Shown piece after piece: positions 1-11,433 of a stretch of 64,000 bases of DNA (positions are counted from its first letter, which is position 1; each line of letters starts with the position of its first letter). Made by a program: the position numbers and the translations under genes. Source of the stretch: Gymnopilus junonius (lineage: Eukaryota > Basidiomycota > Agaricomycetes > Agaricales > Galerinaceae); assembly GCA_015501075.1 (NCBI GenBank), contig JADNYJ010000005.1:310001-374000 (forward strand). The letters are read 5' to 3'. The notes below the pieces were generated by a model, which worked only from the letters and a program-made list of their open reading frames with translations, ran no database searches and was not told the DNA's origin.

Positions 1-162
1 CCTTCGTGAGGGTTGTTCGAGAGCTGAATCGACCTGTTCAGCAAAGTTGACGGGGTCATCTGCAGGGTCTACGAAGCGTGTTTTCTTGGACACATGGTCC
101 GCAGAGGGTGTATCAGCATGTTGAGCAGCGGAGCGCTTCTTGCCCCCGCCACGGGAGGCCAT
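1..162 (-). CDS. N-terminal part of an unknown basic, probably nuclear protein (partial)
   Basis: An ATG on the minus strand (162..160) opens 54 codons that run off the window edge without a stop. The visible N-terminus is rich in Gly, Lys and Arg (MASRGGGKKRS...) with a second basic patch (SKKTRF), as in nuclear or nucleolar proteins, and is followed by an acidic stretch. I do not recognise the family. It is head to head with the PQ-loop transporter gene, with 136 bp between the two start codons. The rest of the gene lies outside the window, so function and length cannot be judged. Confidence 0.5.
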   Translation of the reverse strand, partial: MASRGGGKKRSAAQHADTPSADHVSKKTRFVDPADDPVNFAEQVDSALEQPSRR

Positions 163-298
163 GGTGGTGACAGAGAGAGAAGTCAAGGAACAGAGGGGCC
201 AATTAGGGAATGTGGTTTAGGACCGGCAAGAGCGGGCCGAGAGGGAGATAACCCAAAAGTAGAAGTCGCCTTTCTTCGGCTCTGCCCTCATCCTCAGA

Positions 299-2208
299 AT
301 GCTGGAGGCGCTTTCTTTAAGCGACATTCTGGGATATGCCTCCATAGGATGCTGGTTAGGCGCCCAGTTTCCGTCTGTACATCTTTTTTTTAATAATCCT
401 CCTGCTCATTCTCCCGTTTTCAGTCAGGTAATCGAAAATATCAAGCTTCAGTCGTGTGAGGGCCTTGCACTTCCATTTCTTGCCAACTGGCTTTTGGGTA
501 ATGCTGTCAGCTCTCTTTTCCATTCCTTGTTCACTCTCTTGTAACAGGCGACATTTCGAATCTCGTCGGTTGCATTCTCACTCATCAGCTTCCATTCCAG
601 GTGATAACGGCCCTCAGCTCGTCTTGCCTTCCCGGAACTTATAATCATTGCAGACATGGCTAGCAACGTATTTCGTTTTGGTGGATTTCACGCTGGTCGC
701 TCAATACGCTTACTATTACAAGCCTGCTAAAGGCCCCTCCTCCATACTCTCTCACATACGTTCCGCCACATCCCCTGCAGCCATCCGCAGGTTATCAATT
801 GATAGAGGTGCATCTCGATACAGAACACTCTCAGCCGTCGCGTCAAATGTAGCGGCTGCGGCTGCTCTTGCTGCCAAACAGGACGAACAACAAGCCGATT
901 CTCGAACGTCACATACCCGCTATTCTCGACGGACGACCAGATTACGAGGCTATGAGAATCAAACTGGCGTTGTATCGCTAGGACTTGAACCAGAAGAAGG
1001 CGAAGCTGAACCGCCTACCGCATTGATAGAGAGTTTCCATTCAGAACGCGGGGGTGATTATGCCCCAAAGCGTGTATCATGGAGCATTGAGCGCACTCGT
1101 GGTCGGGCATCAAGCGTGGGGCAAGCCATCCGGGCGACTACTCCTACTGCTCACAACATACTTTCCAACGAATCGCTCGTACCCACTGGAATATTTGATA
1201 CCCTACCTCCTGCACATCGTGGCTCTTTGACAAGTTCAGCGGAATCACTGACACCGGCTGTCAATAACCGGAGCTCTCGAGCATCCCGAAAAGGATCGAC
1301 CATGGTATTTCTAGGTGCATGGGCCCTCTTCGGTTTTGGAACTTTGGCCCATGGCAGAACAGGGATGACTTCTCCCAGTGCGACAAATGTTGGTCGCGTC
1401 CTCTCAACTAGTGCCTATCGTCTTGCAGTCCCTGTCACCTTTACAGACATTGGAATTCACGCGCGAGATACTACTGGCAAAGAATTCGCTCGCCTTGATA
1501 TTACACTTCCTAAACTGCATTCAAGCACCTTACCGCATGAGGAGTTCCTTCGTCGTGACCCTCATCATGAAGAACCCACACCTGAACAGGTACTCGGTCG
1601 CATATTCGCTTGGCTCTGCACGACATTATATCTTACTTCGCGATTGCCTCAAATATGGAAGAATGTACGTCTTCTATCCAGCTTATATTGATATCGGTGT
1701 TCGTTAATCTCGCCTCTTTGATTATGTCAGTATACTAGAAAATCGGTCGAGGTGAGCCAACTATTGATCACGAAAGGAGAGCGATAGTGCTGATTATAAT
1801 AGGGTCTCTCCATGTACTTGTTCATATTTGCATTCCTAGGCAACACGTTCTATGCATCTTCAATCCTCTCGTCGCCAAGGCGGTTCCTTCCACCTCCAGA
1901 ATCTACAGATTACATCAGAGAAAGCATACCGTGCGTATTATACGCAAATACAGGTATCTGCAGCTGATGAATTCTTTGCCAGCTACCTCCTCGGGAGCGT
2001 TGGTACCCTCCTGTTTGATATTACGATCGTCTCACAATCGTTCTGCTACCGACACCGACATCGAAGGCATTCCACGCTATCGCACGCGCGGGCGCTAGAT
2101 GAAGAAGAAGCGGGCTTACTATCCGGTGATGCACTCTCGGCTCATCCAGCGGCGGACTCTTCCATGCTCAATAGAGGTCGGACATCGGGTAGTCGCAGTA
2201 TTGCATAG
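299..2208 (+). CDS. PQ-loop vacuolar/lysosomal cationic amino-acid transporter, YPQ1/RTC2/PQLC2 type
   Basis: Seven exons join in frame: 299-372, 424-497, 548-600, 654-1664, 1731-1751, 1803-1930, 1983-2208 (528 aa). The first PQ motif is built across the first intron (GAQFPQVIEN) and is followed by WLLGDISNLVGCILTHQLPFQ-like membrane helices. The second PQ motif is SRLPQIWKN near the end of exon 4. The last exons give the helices around NTFYASSIL and GSVGTLLFDITIV. Between the two PQ repeats lies a long, Ser/Arg-rich, probably cytosolic loop of about 250 residues, as in fungal members. The family exports lysine, arginine or cystine from the vacuole. The exact substrate cannot be told from sequence. 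Confidence 0.9.
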
Positions 2209-2365
2209 AAGCAGGACATTTTGTCGAGTTACACTTGAAGTTGCTATCGTTGTCAATTGTAGATTACATTGTGCACGTGTTGTTTTACCTGGATTCATAG
2301 GCTATGTCATTTCATGTGTTGGGTTGAGTATGGACCGCGAAAGGTCGCACAGTCTTCTCATGTAG

Positions 2366-3594
2366 ATGGCCTCTTCTTTGATGCCCGCCAACCTCACCGC
2401 GTATCAGTTGGTGCGATGTCCTGCGACTGCGAGAGCTCTGAGTCCATGTTAATCCTCTTTCTAGCGCTCCTTGGTCCTCGACTATCTGTGCCACAGTTGT
2501 TATACCAACACTGCCAGGGCCTTTAATAGGGATAGCACCGTCCGCCATCTCGATGCTGACGGCGACGAAATAGTCGAGTCCCTTAATCCTGATGGCTCCG
2601 GCTTCAGCGCAACCGTTGGTGGGAGACGTTCAGCCGAGAGATTTGAACAACATCTGAGGGAGGTGGAGCTTCGCCAAGGTACTTGCCACACCCGTCCCAG
2701 TGACCATTTTGCGTAAACCAGATCCATCCATTTCATAGAAATACGGACCCAAATATTGTCAGGCCGAGTCGAGGAGGCAATCGCTTTGCTCAATAAGCAT
2801 TTTCCTTCAGTCCTATCAGAGACTGCCGCGAGCACTATGGTTGAGAACCTGGGCTCCGACTCCCTTTCATCGACCAATGACGTTGAATACATATCTTCGA
2901 CGTCGACGGAGCCTGCGCATCTTCTGTTGAACCTGCACATCCTTGCCTTTTGCGAAGCATGTCGTACAGTGCCACTAGAGTATCCAACCAAACAAGGCTC
3001 CATGGAAGCATATTCTTACCTCACGGAGTCGGAGACTTCGTTGGAACCTGCAGTCAACCAGGAATCCCTCGAGAAACTTCTCGCCCGTGCACAGAAGCTC
3101 TATGTCCGTATGACAATGTTACCGAACCCTGCCGATCATGCGACGTATCTGAAGGAACTGGAGCGTGTGGGTGGTCTGCTTGCTTATAAGGTTCCGGAAA
3201 AGAGTTCTATATCCAAATATTATCTAAGTCTGGAAAGGCGAGAAGCAGTCGCAAACCAGATCAACCGGGCAATTCTCAGTGTGTACTCTTTCTTTCGTCA
3301 GATAGGACAGATAATAACACCTTTCTCTTCAGAAAGAACTGGCAAACCTCTGATTTCAACTATAGAACTGATAACACGACACACACATGTGCTATGGCAA
3401 AATGCACACCGACTTGGAGTGAAGCCACGTCCTGGTACAGCATTACCTCCGAGGAACACCAAGACAACTTCCTTGAGTGGGGCTGACAGTGAGGTGCGCG
3501 TTAGAATGTTTTTGTCGCCTAATACCGCGTTGACCATGTCCTGCAGTTTGTACCAACATTTGATTTGCACCAGTTCCTAGAGTCAAAGCCATAG
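2366..3594 (+). CDS. LisH-CTLH-CRA domain protein (RanBPM/GID-complex-like)
   Basis: Four exons (2366-2410, 2465-2678, 2739-3493, 3547-3594) give 353 aa. A LisH dimerisation motif lies at the very N-terminus (about residues 14-40, LVLDYLCHSCYTNTARAF). A CTLH segment follows (EIRTQILSGRVEEAIALLNKHFP), then a CRA-type helical domain (LLLNLHILAFCEACR and the LLAYKVPE region). There is no SPRY domain upstream, since the LisH begins 14 residues after the start codon. The architecture therefore resembles Gid8/TWA1, although the CRA part reads more like RanBPM. Family members are scaffold subunits of the CTLH/GID ubiquitin ligase. Which subunit this is remains uncertain. Confidence 0.8.
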
Positions 3595-3727
3595 GTATCT
3601 GACTTATCTTCATAAACATTGTATTCGTTTCGTGTATCTTGTAATGATAGAGTCATGTGCGTCTGCTGAGACCCCCCAATACTCCTCTCGTTAAGTCCTT
3701 GTCATAATGAGAACAAGAGACATGATC

Positions 3728-4865
3728 CTATCGAACAACATTCACATCGTCCCATCTACCTTTGTTGACCTTCTCTATTAGGTCATCCGAAATATAGCAG
3801 TCTCTCAGTCCGAGAATCTGAAGATGGCCCCAACGAGACCATTCAATTCTGTTCAGGGCATTGGTTGCCTGCTCAACAGCGTCGCTGAGCCAGACGTTAT
3901 AAGACAGATCAAGAACAAACAGTAAGGGACATGTTTTTGGCAGTCTGTGGAGTGGGACGGATACTGGGAGATTTATAAGTGCCAAATGAGTCAAAGTAGG
4001 TGGAAATGTCAACAACGTCGATGGTGTCAAAGGTGTTGACACCAGAACCAATGAATGAAGTGGGCTTGACGGATCTTCCTCCTCCCAATCGACGCCTTCG
4101 CCAATTGCGTCCGTATCGCGGGAAGAGGCATCAAAAAGAAAATGCTGTTCACGAAGAGATGCTGAGGGACCAACAATGATTATCTCACCGTCAGCATGGC
4201 CGTGCACATTGAACAGAGCGTAAAGCTTCCATTTTGGCAAAGGAGAATGTATAGCGCAGTAACGCACGACATCACGCCGTAAATGGGGTGGGATAAAGGG
4301 TGCAATCTCTTGAAGTTCCTTCTTGCTCGTGCAGCTCATGAGTATCATCTGCAGACATAGCAAGGCCAATGAAGGGACTCGAGTGGGGTCTGTGAAGTTG
4401 TCCATGCTGCATGATCCTACAAGACTAAGGGCCTTGGCGCGCCAAGCTGGTGTATCCTGGACATCTCTTTCAGGCGTGTGTGTCCAGCTTTTTGGAGGGG
4501 CAGGCCCAGAGTACGAGGCGCGCGGCGGAGGGTTCAAGGTAGTAATAGTATTCAGGTTGGGCAGGTCATATTCGGGCAAAGTCAATCCGACTGGCAGCGT
4601 AGGTGCATTATGACTTCTTATGGCAGAAAGGTGCGCACGAGAACCCTTGAGATTCTGAAGTTGACGAAATTGTTCTCCACTGCATAAGACAAAGGAATGT
4701 GTTAAGATGACATTATAGGCTTCCATATGACTACACTTGCCGCAGTGTGTGTAGAAGGTTATTGACCTGCTTGGAGTCTTGTAATTGCGTAGAGGGCATT
4801 TTAGAAGTACAGGAGAAGAGATATCTGACTACATCGTTGGCGAACAAGTCATAACAGTCACTCAT
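3728..4865 (-). CDS. Uncharacterised basidiomycete protein, possibly LRR-like
   Basis: Two exons (4865-4735 and 4679-3728) join at a GTAGTC donor to give 360 aa. I do not recognise a named family. The N-terminus (MSDCYDLFANDVVRYLF) is a short helix. The C-terminal third has leucine-rich stretches spaced like degenerate leucine-rich repeats: TLTHLALINLP, CPLLFVLDLSYN and HLQILGLRDCYISDDL. Such layouts are common in fungal proteins annotated only as hypothetical or F-box/LRR. No catalytic motif is visible. It is convergent with the LisH gene (133 bp between stop codons). Confidence 0.65.
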
Positions 4866-4968
4866 CAGTCATGTCGCCAACAGGCCAACAGTTATTTGCA
4901 GTTGTTTTTTCCGAGTTCATGGTAACTCAAAAATAATATAATTAAGATTTTTTACTCAGCTAATTTCT

Positions 4969-6158
4969 CTACTCGAGAGGAAGGAAAGGACTCCTACGGT
5001 ACGCAGGGGTCTCGATTATAGGTGGTAGTGTGGCAGCAAGCTCGGTGGTCCCTGCGGGGAAAGGTAAATCGTCAACACCTTTGGGCAGTACTTTCTCGTA
5101 AAGACCCTTTGCTTGATTGTGGCTGCCGAGTGCGACCATCTTCTTCTTCGCGTCACGGACGAGCACATGTGCATCATCAACACCTGGCACAGTTCCTTTC
5201 ACAAAGATGAGGTTTAACAACGTGTCGACACGGACTACCGCGAGGTTTTGAGTTGTTATACGTTTATTTCCCATTCTTCCCGCCATCTTCTTTCCTGGAA
5301 AAATACGTCCTGGGTCCTAAGAAAATCAAATCAGTAAGTAAGAGGAGAAGAAATATGTCCCATGGAGTGTAGGTACCTGATGTTGACCAGTAGAACCTGA
5401 TGAACGATGAGAAATTGAAACACCATGGCTGGCAGCAAGACCATGGAATCCCCAGCGCTTCATGCCTCCTTGGAAACCCTTTCCGATGCTGAGAGCAAGT
5501 TCAATGACATATATAAAAACAGAAACACTTTTTACTTACGAGTTAGCAACCACATCCACAAACTGACCAGGAACAAAGTGAATCGCAGAGAGTGTTGTAC
5601 CTTGACAGAAAATAATTCGAGGTCCCAAATGACAGCTACGTTTAAATTCTAAATTACTCACCAACAGGGACATGGGCATCAGACGAGACAGGAAACTCCT
5701 TCACAATTCTCTTTGGAGCGACCTTCGCTTTCCGGAAGTGGCCCAGCATTTGACGCGTCGTCGTCTTTTCTGAGCGATCACAGGCCGCAACTTGGACAGC
5801 ATGGTATACTGTGTGATCCCTTCGAACAGTTCTTATATTCGCTGTAACCTGGCAATTTTCCAACTATAAAGAACAGGTCAAACAGTACCCGTTGCTACAT
5901 TAGCAAACTGCGTACTTGTAAAACAGTTACAGGAATTCGGACCCCTTGGTCATTCCATAGAGCAGTCATTCCACGCTTTCGAGCAATGAGGCCTGTTCGT
6001 ATTGAGTCTGCCGTCCATTTTTGCGGTGTTTCCGGTGCAGCAGTCTTGGAAGAAGCTGAGTCTGTCGAAGGGGTACTTGCATTCGTAGTAACATGTAGGT
6101 GCCTTAGGGAAGCCAGTTGTTGGCGCCTACATACTGTGTGGAGCCCGAGCATGAGCAT
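4969..6158 (-). CDS. MRPL3: Mitochondrial large-subunit ribosomal protein uL3m
   Basis: Five exons (6158-5916, 5863-5662, 5600-5540, 5488-5377, 5316-4969) give 321 aa. The N-terminus is rich in Arg, Ser and Thr without acidic residues ([19 protein letters not shown]), as expected of a mitochondrial presequence. The uL3 core follows: [59 protein letters not shown] and [16 protein letters not shown], the family signature around the rRNA-binding loop. uL3 is needed to assemble the large subunit. It is head to head with the Rrn6-like gene, with 116 bp between start codons. Confidence 0.92.
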
Positions 6159-6202
6159 TCGCTGGTTGTCGGCAGAGACGAAAGGTCGGACTTCAAAATC
6201 TG

Positions 6203-6208
6203 ACGCGT
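6203..6208. promoter_or_regulatory. ACGCGT palindrome in the divergent uL3m / Rrn6-like promoter
   Basis: The hexamer ACGCGT, in the context TGACGCGTCG, lies midway in the 116-bp region between two divergent start codons. It matches the MluI cell-cycle box bound by MBF in ascomycetes. The same palindrome recurs in the CCT4/UFD1 promoter of this window. Its role in basidiomycetes is an inference. Confidence 0.35.
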
Positions 6209-6274
6209 CGATAAATTTACATTGTTACATACTAGCAGCATCGCTATCACTTCTTGTTCTATTGCCTCAATGGA

Positions 6275-9200
6275 ATGGCTTTCTGGCCGAGAGATGACAG
6301 GACAAAAAAGACCCCATCTTCCAAAATTGATGGATTGGTTAAAGAACAAGATCGGAATTATCCCAACCTAGAGCCTGGTCTAATCGGTGCAGCGACACTT
6401 CTTGAGGACGACAACAAGCAATTCAAGTGGGGCTTTCTGAACACGCCTTCAAAAGAAGCTGCAGGTCTTGTCATAACGCGTTCTCGGTCCTTTTGTGATC
6501 CTCATATGATACAGATTCAGTGCATTTAAGGTTTGGAAAAACTGTCGATATCTTCCCTTCCACTCGCTCGATACCGATACGGAGTGGCCCCGGAAGTATT
6601 CGACAACAAGCAGAACAAGGGGTACCTTCATTTTATATTACGACGAGCAAAGTTGTTAACAAAAGCTTTAGGCGAATTTCCTTCGCATGTTTCTGCCCGA
6701 GGTCGAAATCGCATCGGACCTCATTCGCGATCAACTCACTGAGGAGGCAGCACTTTATCGCGAACTCGAACATTTCGATCCATACTCAGGCAACCTCTTG
6801 GAATATCTTGAGCCCCACGGTGCACCAACATCAGCTTACTTGGTTTTTCCAACCGGTGAAATAAATACTCATCTAAGTCAGTCCACTATTTCTCAACGGT
6901 GTTATGTTATGTTATTAATATTATACTAGACATCTCCAATATTAATTCTCTCCAAGCTGGCCAAGTCAACTTCAGGCCCTCTGCCGTACCTGTCTATACA
7001 TTTCCGACCCCGATACAGCAAATTGTTGCTTTCAACGACCATGGTAGGCTCTGGAATACCGGCAATTATGAAAGCGAAGGTTCACTTTTTCTTTAGATGT
7101 CAACCTCGCTGTGCGCACTTACAGCACAACGCAGTTTCTCAGTCTAAAGTGGCAATCTGATGCGGGTGAAGGCGTCTCGGTCACAGAGTTTGCCTCCCTT
7201 TCCAGTGCAGATACGGCCGGCGACGCGGTTGTTGATGTGAATATGTTGCCATTTTCGGCTGGGGTGTTGCTGGTCAGTGATACGGGAACAGTTCTAAAAT
7301 GCCAATTCGGAGATGGAAGAAAAGAAATGTTTGCTTTCTTCCAGTAGTATTATATATTCGGCAATGCTGACTTCCCTTCCCAGAAACCCAGTGCATAGAA
7401 GTTACTTATCAGCCCCTCTGATTGACCAAGAATTCTGGCGTCTCTCTACTGGGGAAAGTCTATACACATATTCTGTCATGTCGAGTGAGAAAGTTTGGCA
7501 ACATGACATTCGCGTAAGGCACCCTTCCAAGGGCTCTATTTCTAACTGACCCTTGTCGCTTTCTTAGACCGACACCGCTCAGGAAGTTCTATCTATTTCA
7601 GGCGGAAAGCATTGCTTAACTTCCATGGAAGATCATGGGAGTGACAGTACTTTCTGTGTATCTTCCACAAGTCAAATTATCTGGATGGACAGAAGGTTCC
7701 TAAATAAACCATTGCTCGCATATTGTCATGGAAGAGATTATGATCGTTACTTGACTGTCAATACCCTGCAAAGCGCCTTGAATAAGCGTGAGTGCGTTTG
7801 ATCATGCGAAACGGCCTTTGTTTTGACGCTCAATAGCACTTACTTTCTTAACGACTCGCAATAATGCGCTGACCACCATTTATGATGTCTCTCGATCTTC
7901 CGAGAGCCTTGTAACGCTCAATACCCTTCCATTTGCCCTCTCGCAGGAGCGGAGCGTGTATCGTAAGAATGTCGGCCGTAAGTTCATTCGTGGCGAAACC
8001 CTGGGGCTGGCGCGCCTCTCGGAACGAGGAAGCGTCGAATACACTGAACTTGTCTCAGATCTTGACCCTCAGATCCACTATATAGTTAACTTCCCTCCGG
8101 AGATCGAAAAATTAGCGGCCGCTTCTGCAAATATCCATACAGATATTGGTCCTCGAGGACTTCGAGAATTCAGTCAGGTCGACCTTCGTCCTGCTTACGA
8201 CGGTTGAGATTGTCACATCATTGCCTGTTTTAATTTCTGAAAATCTTCTTAGCTTTGTTCCGACGGCATTTCCAAGAGGCAAAAGTGATGGAAGACGAGC
8301 AAGCAGAAGCCACATATCAACAGATAGAGCACTTTCCCTCCTACATGCAAATTAAGGAGGCCCCGGCTGATCATATGCTTACGACGTGAGCTTCTAATAT
8401 ATTATATATCTTACTGTGTTGTCTAATGGTCGTTTGCAGGTATGACATTGCTTATAGAGCTGGGGCGGAACCACACTCTACTAGCAGAGCGGATTTCTTA
8501 ACCGAGAGTCTTGTCAATTCTAAGAGAGGATACCGGGCATTGAAACAAGGCCGATTGTTTCCGCACCTAGTCAAAGCACAGTGGCATCGAACAATTTTGC
8601 CCACCCTTCGAAAGCTTGATAAACACTTTCCCGTGGACCCCATACAATCTATGGAATATGCTCAAAGGTTCAATCTCACTGACACTGAAGGCCGGCCCAC
8701 TACCTGCCGCCAATATGAGCAGGAAGCTTGCGAACAATTGACTTTGGACCTTACTCTGGCTTCTGATATTTTTTCAGACACTCCATTTTCAAGACTCGGT
8801 CAAACCCTTGAAGTGATGACTGAAGCTTTGTCTCTCGGTGATGAGCCTCCTCCAGTCGAATTTGAATATTTGAAACCCCAAAAGAAGTTTGCAGCTACTG
8901 TGCCGGGAGATGGCAAATCGGATGCACCGGAGCTTCCAATGGGCGTGCGCTTGTTACTGAAGGAATGGGATACCAGTGACGTGGACGATTACACTATCGG
9001 GATCCTTATGACGCCGCAGCTTCCTTGGAGCCTTCTAAGGATTCGAAACCGGCGTTGCCCAACCAAAGGCGGCACGTCAAATGTGAGAGTCAGCGACCTC
9101 CTCAAATCATGGCGTCCAGCTGTGCCGGGCAAGTTGTCGCTGACATGGCTCGAATACCTATCGCCAAAGTTCAATCCCAAGAGTATTTCTCTTCGCGCAA

Positions 9201-9336
9201 TGCAGGAGTCCACGACAGTTTACCTGTTAGTTTTTCACAAGATCTGAATGCTAGTACACAGATCCTGCCCGGCCCTCATGGAGGCCGCCCAGGAGTGAAG
9301 AAAAAGCCAGCGAAAAAGCGCCTGGGAGGATTTTGA
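6275..9336 (+). CDS. RNA polymerase I-specific initiation factor, Rrn6/TAF1C type
   Basis: Ten exons: 6275-6464, 6521-6621, 6672-6855, 6957-7043, 7097-7328, 7384-7513, 7568-7787, 7837-8202, 8253-8385 and 8440-9336, about 846 aa. The N-terminal half is beta-propeller-like, with repeated hydrophobic strand blocks such as LAVRTYSTTQFLSLKW and GVLLVSDTGTVLKC. A helical C-terminal half follows (SKRGYRALKQGRLFPHLVKAQW). The end is a lysine-rich tail, KKKPAKKRLGGF, typical of fungal Rrn6. Such factors belong to the core factor that recruits Pol I to the rDNA promoter. One frame break occurs near 8990-8996: the text reads through VDDYT, then needs one extra base to enter YRDPYDAAA. A 45-nt intron from 8974 to the CAG before 9021 would also restore frame. 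The family call rests on overall pattern and the tail. Confidence 0.68.
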
Positions 9337-9629
9337 AGAGCTTCTAAACTATGTATTGTATGTAGTGGAATGAGAATAGGGGCTGCCTAGAGTTAGTGTA
9401 AGTCGCAGTGACAATACCGCGACGGGTTCGGTCAAGTGATATTCGCGTGATTAACTGGTGCTTCTTTCCTCCTCGTGCATCACCTTTCTCGGAATACCGA
9501 TTTTCGAGGCTCAGAATAGTCCTATACCAATTCTCTCATTCTCTCCTTGTTCCTTCATTCTGCAAGAAGTACCAGATTGTCGTGCAGGAGCACGAAGCTG
9601 GACCTTGGGCCAGTCCGACAACCTGCTCT

Positions 9630-11218
9630 ATGGATGGAAAAAGGTAAGCGTTGTAGGGTTTTATAAGGGTAGTGAAAATGGAACTCAGTATTTTTTTTTC
9701 GCATTCCTTTCAGGACGTCTAATCCTCTTTACGATCCAGCTAACTTTAATGACTTCTTGCGACGTATGTTTTACCTCCCATAGCTGCCCCTTTCGAGTTA
9801 ACGCATAGAAATACTGCGTTCCAGGAAACAAAGCGGTCGTCTGCGCCCTCTCAGCAAGCTATGTGTCTACATTCGCCGGATATCCAGTCAGATCATTGTT
9901 CTCTCCTTGTGTTTCCATCACAATTGCTTACCTCGATTCAGTTGGATTCCATCAAATCAAGGCTACAGACGACGAAGACGAGAATAACTGTGCCCCAGTT
10001 AGCAGTTCTCGTCTACCGCGAGGAAGGACTCATGGGGTTCTACCGAGGATTATGGATACCTTTGATGACAATATCTTTTGTTCGTGAGTAGCGATCTTTT
10101 TGGTATACCTCCTTGCCATATAACTCGGGTACCATAGGCGCTGCAAGTTTTACCATATACTCGCGCACAAAGGAAATCTTTCGGAATTACGATATCCTAT
10201 GTCGCAACAGCATAATTGATGTCTCGCTCACTGGAGGGGTTAGCGGAGCTATGTCAGGCGCCCTTATATCATTCTGCAGTGCTCGTATGTACTTGCTTTC
10301 ACCTCTTTTCGTTGCATAACAATCTCATCTTCAAATTAGCTTTCGAACTAGTCAAAGTCAGTTCATAAAGGTTTTATTCGTAGCTTGAACTTACACCGTC
10401 ATTCAGGTCCGTAGACAGCTGGAATACACCATCGCTGCAAGCAAAGGGATATCGTTACGGAAACCACCTGGCACATTGGAAGCGGTCAAAGAGATATATC
10501 GCAACAATGGTTTTGCGGGCTTATACACAGGATTCCGTCTGCACTTCAGTATGTCTTCACCCAATTGTAGCTTGAAAAACGTTTAGCTTGAATGAATTTC
10601 CAGTACGTGATACAGCCGGAACTGCACTGTATTTCCTCGAATATGACGGCATGCGACATTTACTGGGCAGGCAGAGGTCGGGCGAGCAAGGACCAACACC
10701 AGCTTGGTTGCCCATCCATTCCTCTCTGGTTCCTTTCGTGTGTGGTTCCTTGTCTGGAGTATGTTTCGATGAACCCGAAGAAATTCTTGACAGACTCACA
10801 TATTCTTGGTAATAGGTAACTTCTTGGGCATTGATTTACCCGCTTGATGTGTAAGCTAAATATTTACTTCTTTCTCCTCCCTGCCTACAACTTAATATTT
10901 TTAGTGTGAAGACAAAAGTGCAGCAACGTGCGTTGGCAGGAGAGCCCTATCGAGGGCCATTGGAAACACTACATCGTCTTGTTCGAGGTATGTTCAGTCT
11001 ATACCAGTCAATCGTAATATCTCGACTGCTTTTTGATAGGTCCTGATCCCAATAACCCGAAACTGATTCTGTCAGGCATCGCCCGCATATACAGAGGTTT
11101 GGGCGTGAGTGCGCTCAGAAGCATCACGACGCACGGCCTATTGTGGACGCTTTTCGACATGACGGCACACTATATCGACAATCTACCTCGCTCCTCAGGC
11201 AAGGATGAACAGTATTAA
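9630..11218 (+). CDS. Mitochondrial carrier (SLC25) family protein
   Basis: At least eight short exons, the first only 14 nt (9630-9643), join into a complete three-repeat carrier. All three signature motifs are present: P-L-D-S-I-K-S-R (around 9942, built across an intron), P-F-E-L-V-K (around 10345) and P-L-D-V-V-K-T-K (around 10905). Each is followed by the usual GFYRGL/GLYTGF/IYRGL loop. The protein spans the inner membrane with six helices and exchanges small metabolites. The first motif sits after an N-terminal SNPLYDPANFNDFLR segment. The substrate cannot be assigned, although carnitine/ornithine-type and unassigned fungal carriers look closest. The C-terminus ends without a targeting extension. 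Confidence 0.88.
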
Positions 11219-11433
11219 TTTCATGTAAGGGTCTTGGCACTACCATTATTCATATTCATTCATTCCCGCCCCGTGAGTAAGTAGCGTAGAGAAATTATAG
11301 TAGGCATATGTACCATTAAATATTTCATGGCTGCCCAATGCAGAAAATCAATCAATCCTAAAGTAATGTTTTTAAAACAGCTTGCAATATATCCCAAATG
11401 ATTTATTGAATGCAGATCTACTTTGTCCCTGGA

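Noticed and set aside
2500..3003. 167-codon minus-strand open frame
   Set aside because: It is antisense to the LisH-CTLH-CRA exons, which show clear domain text; a shadow frame.
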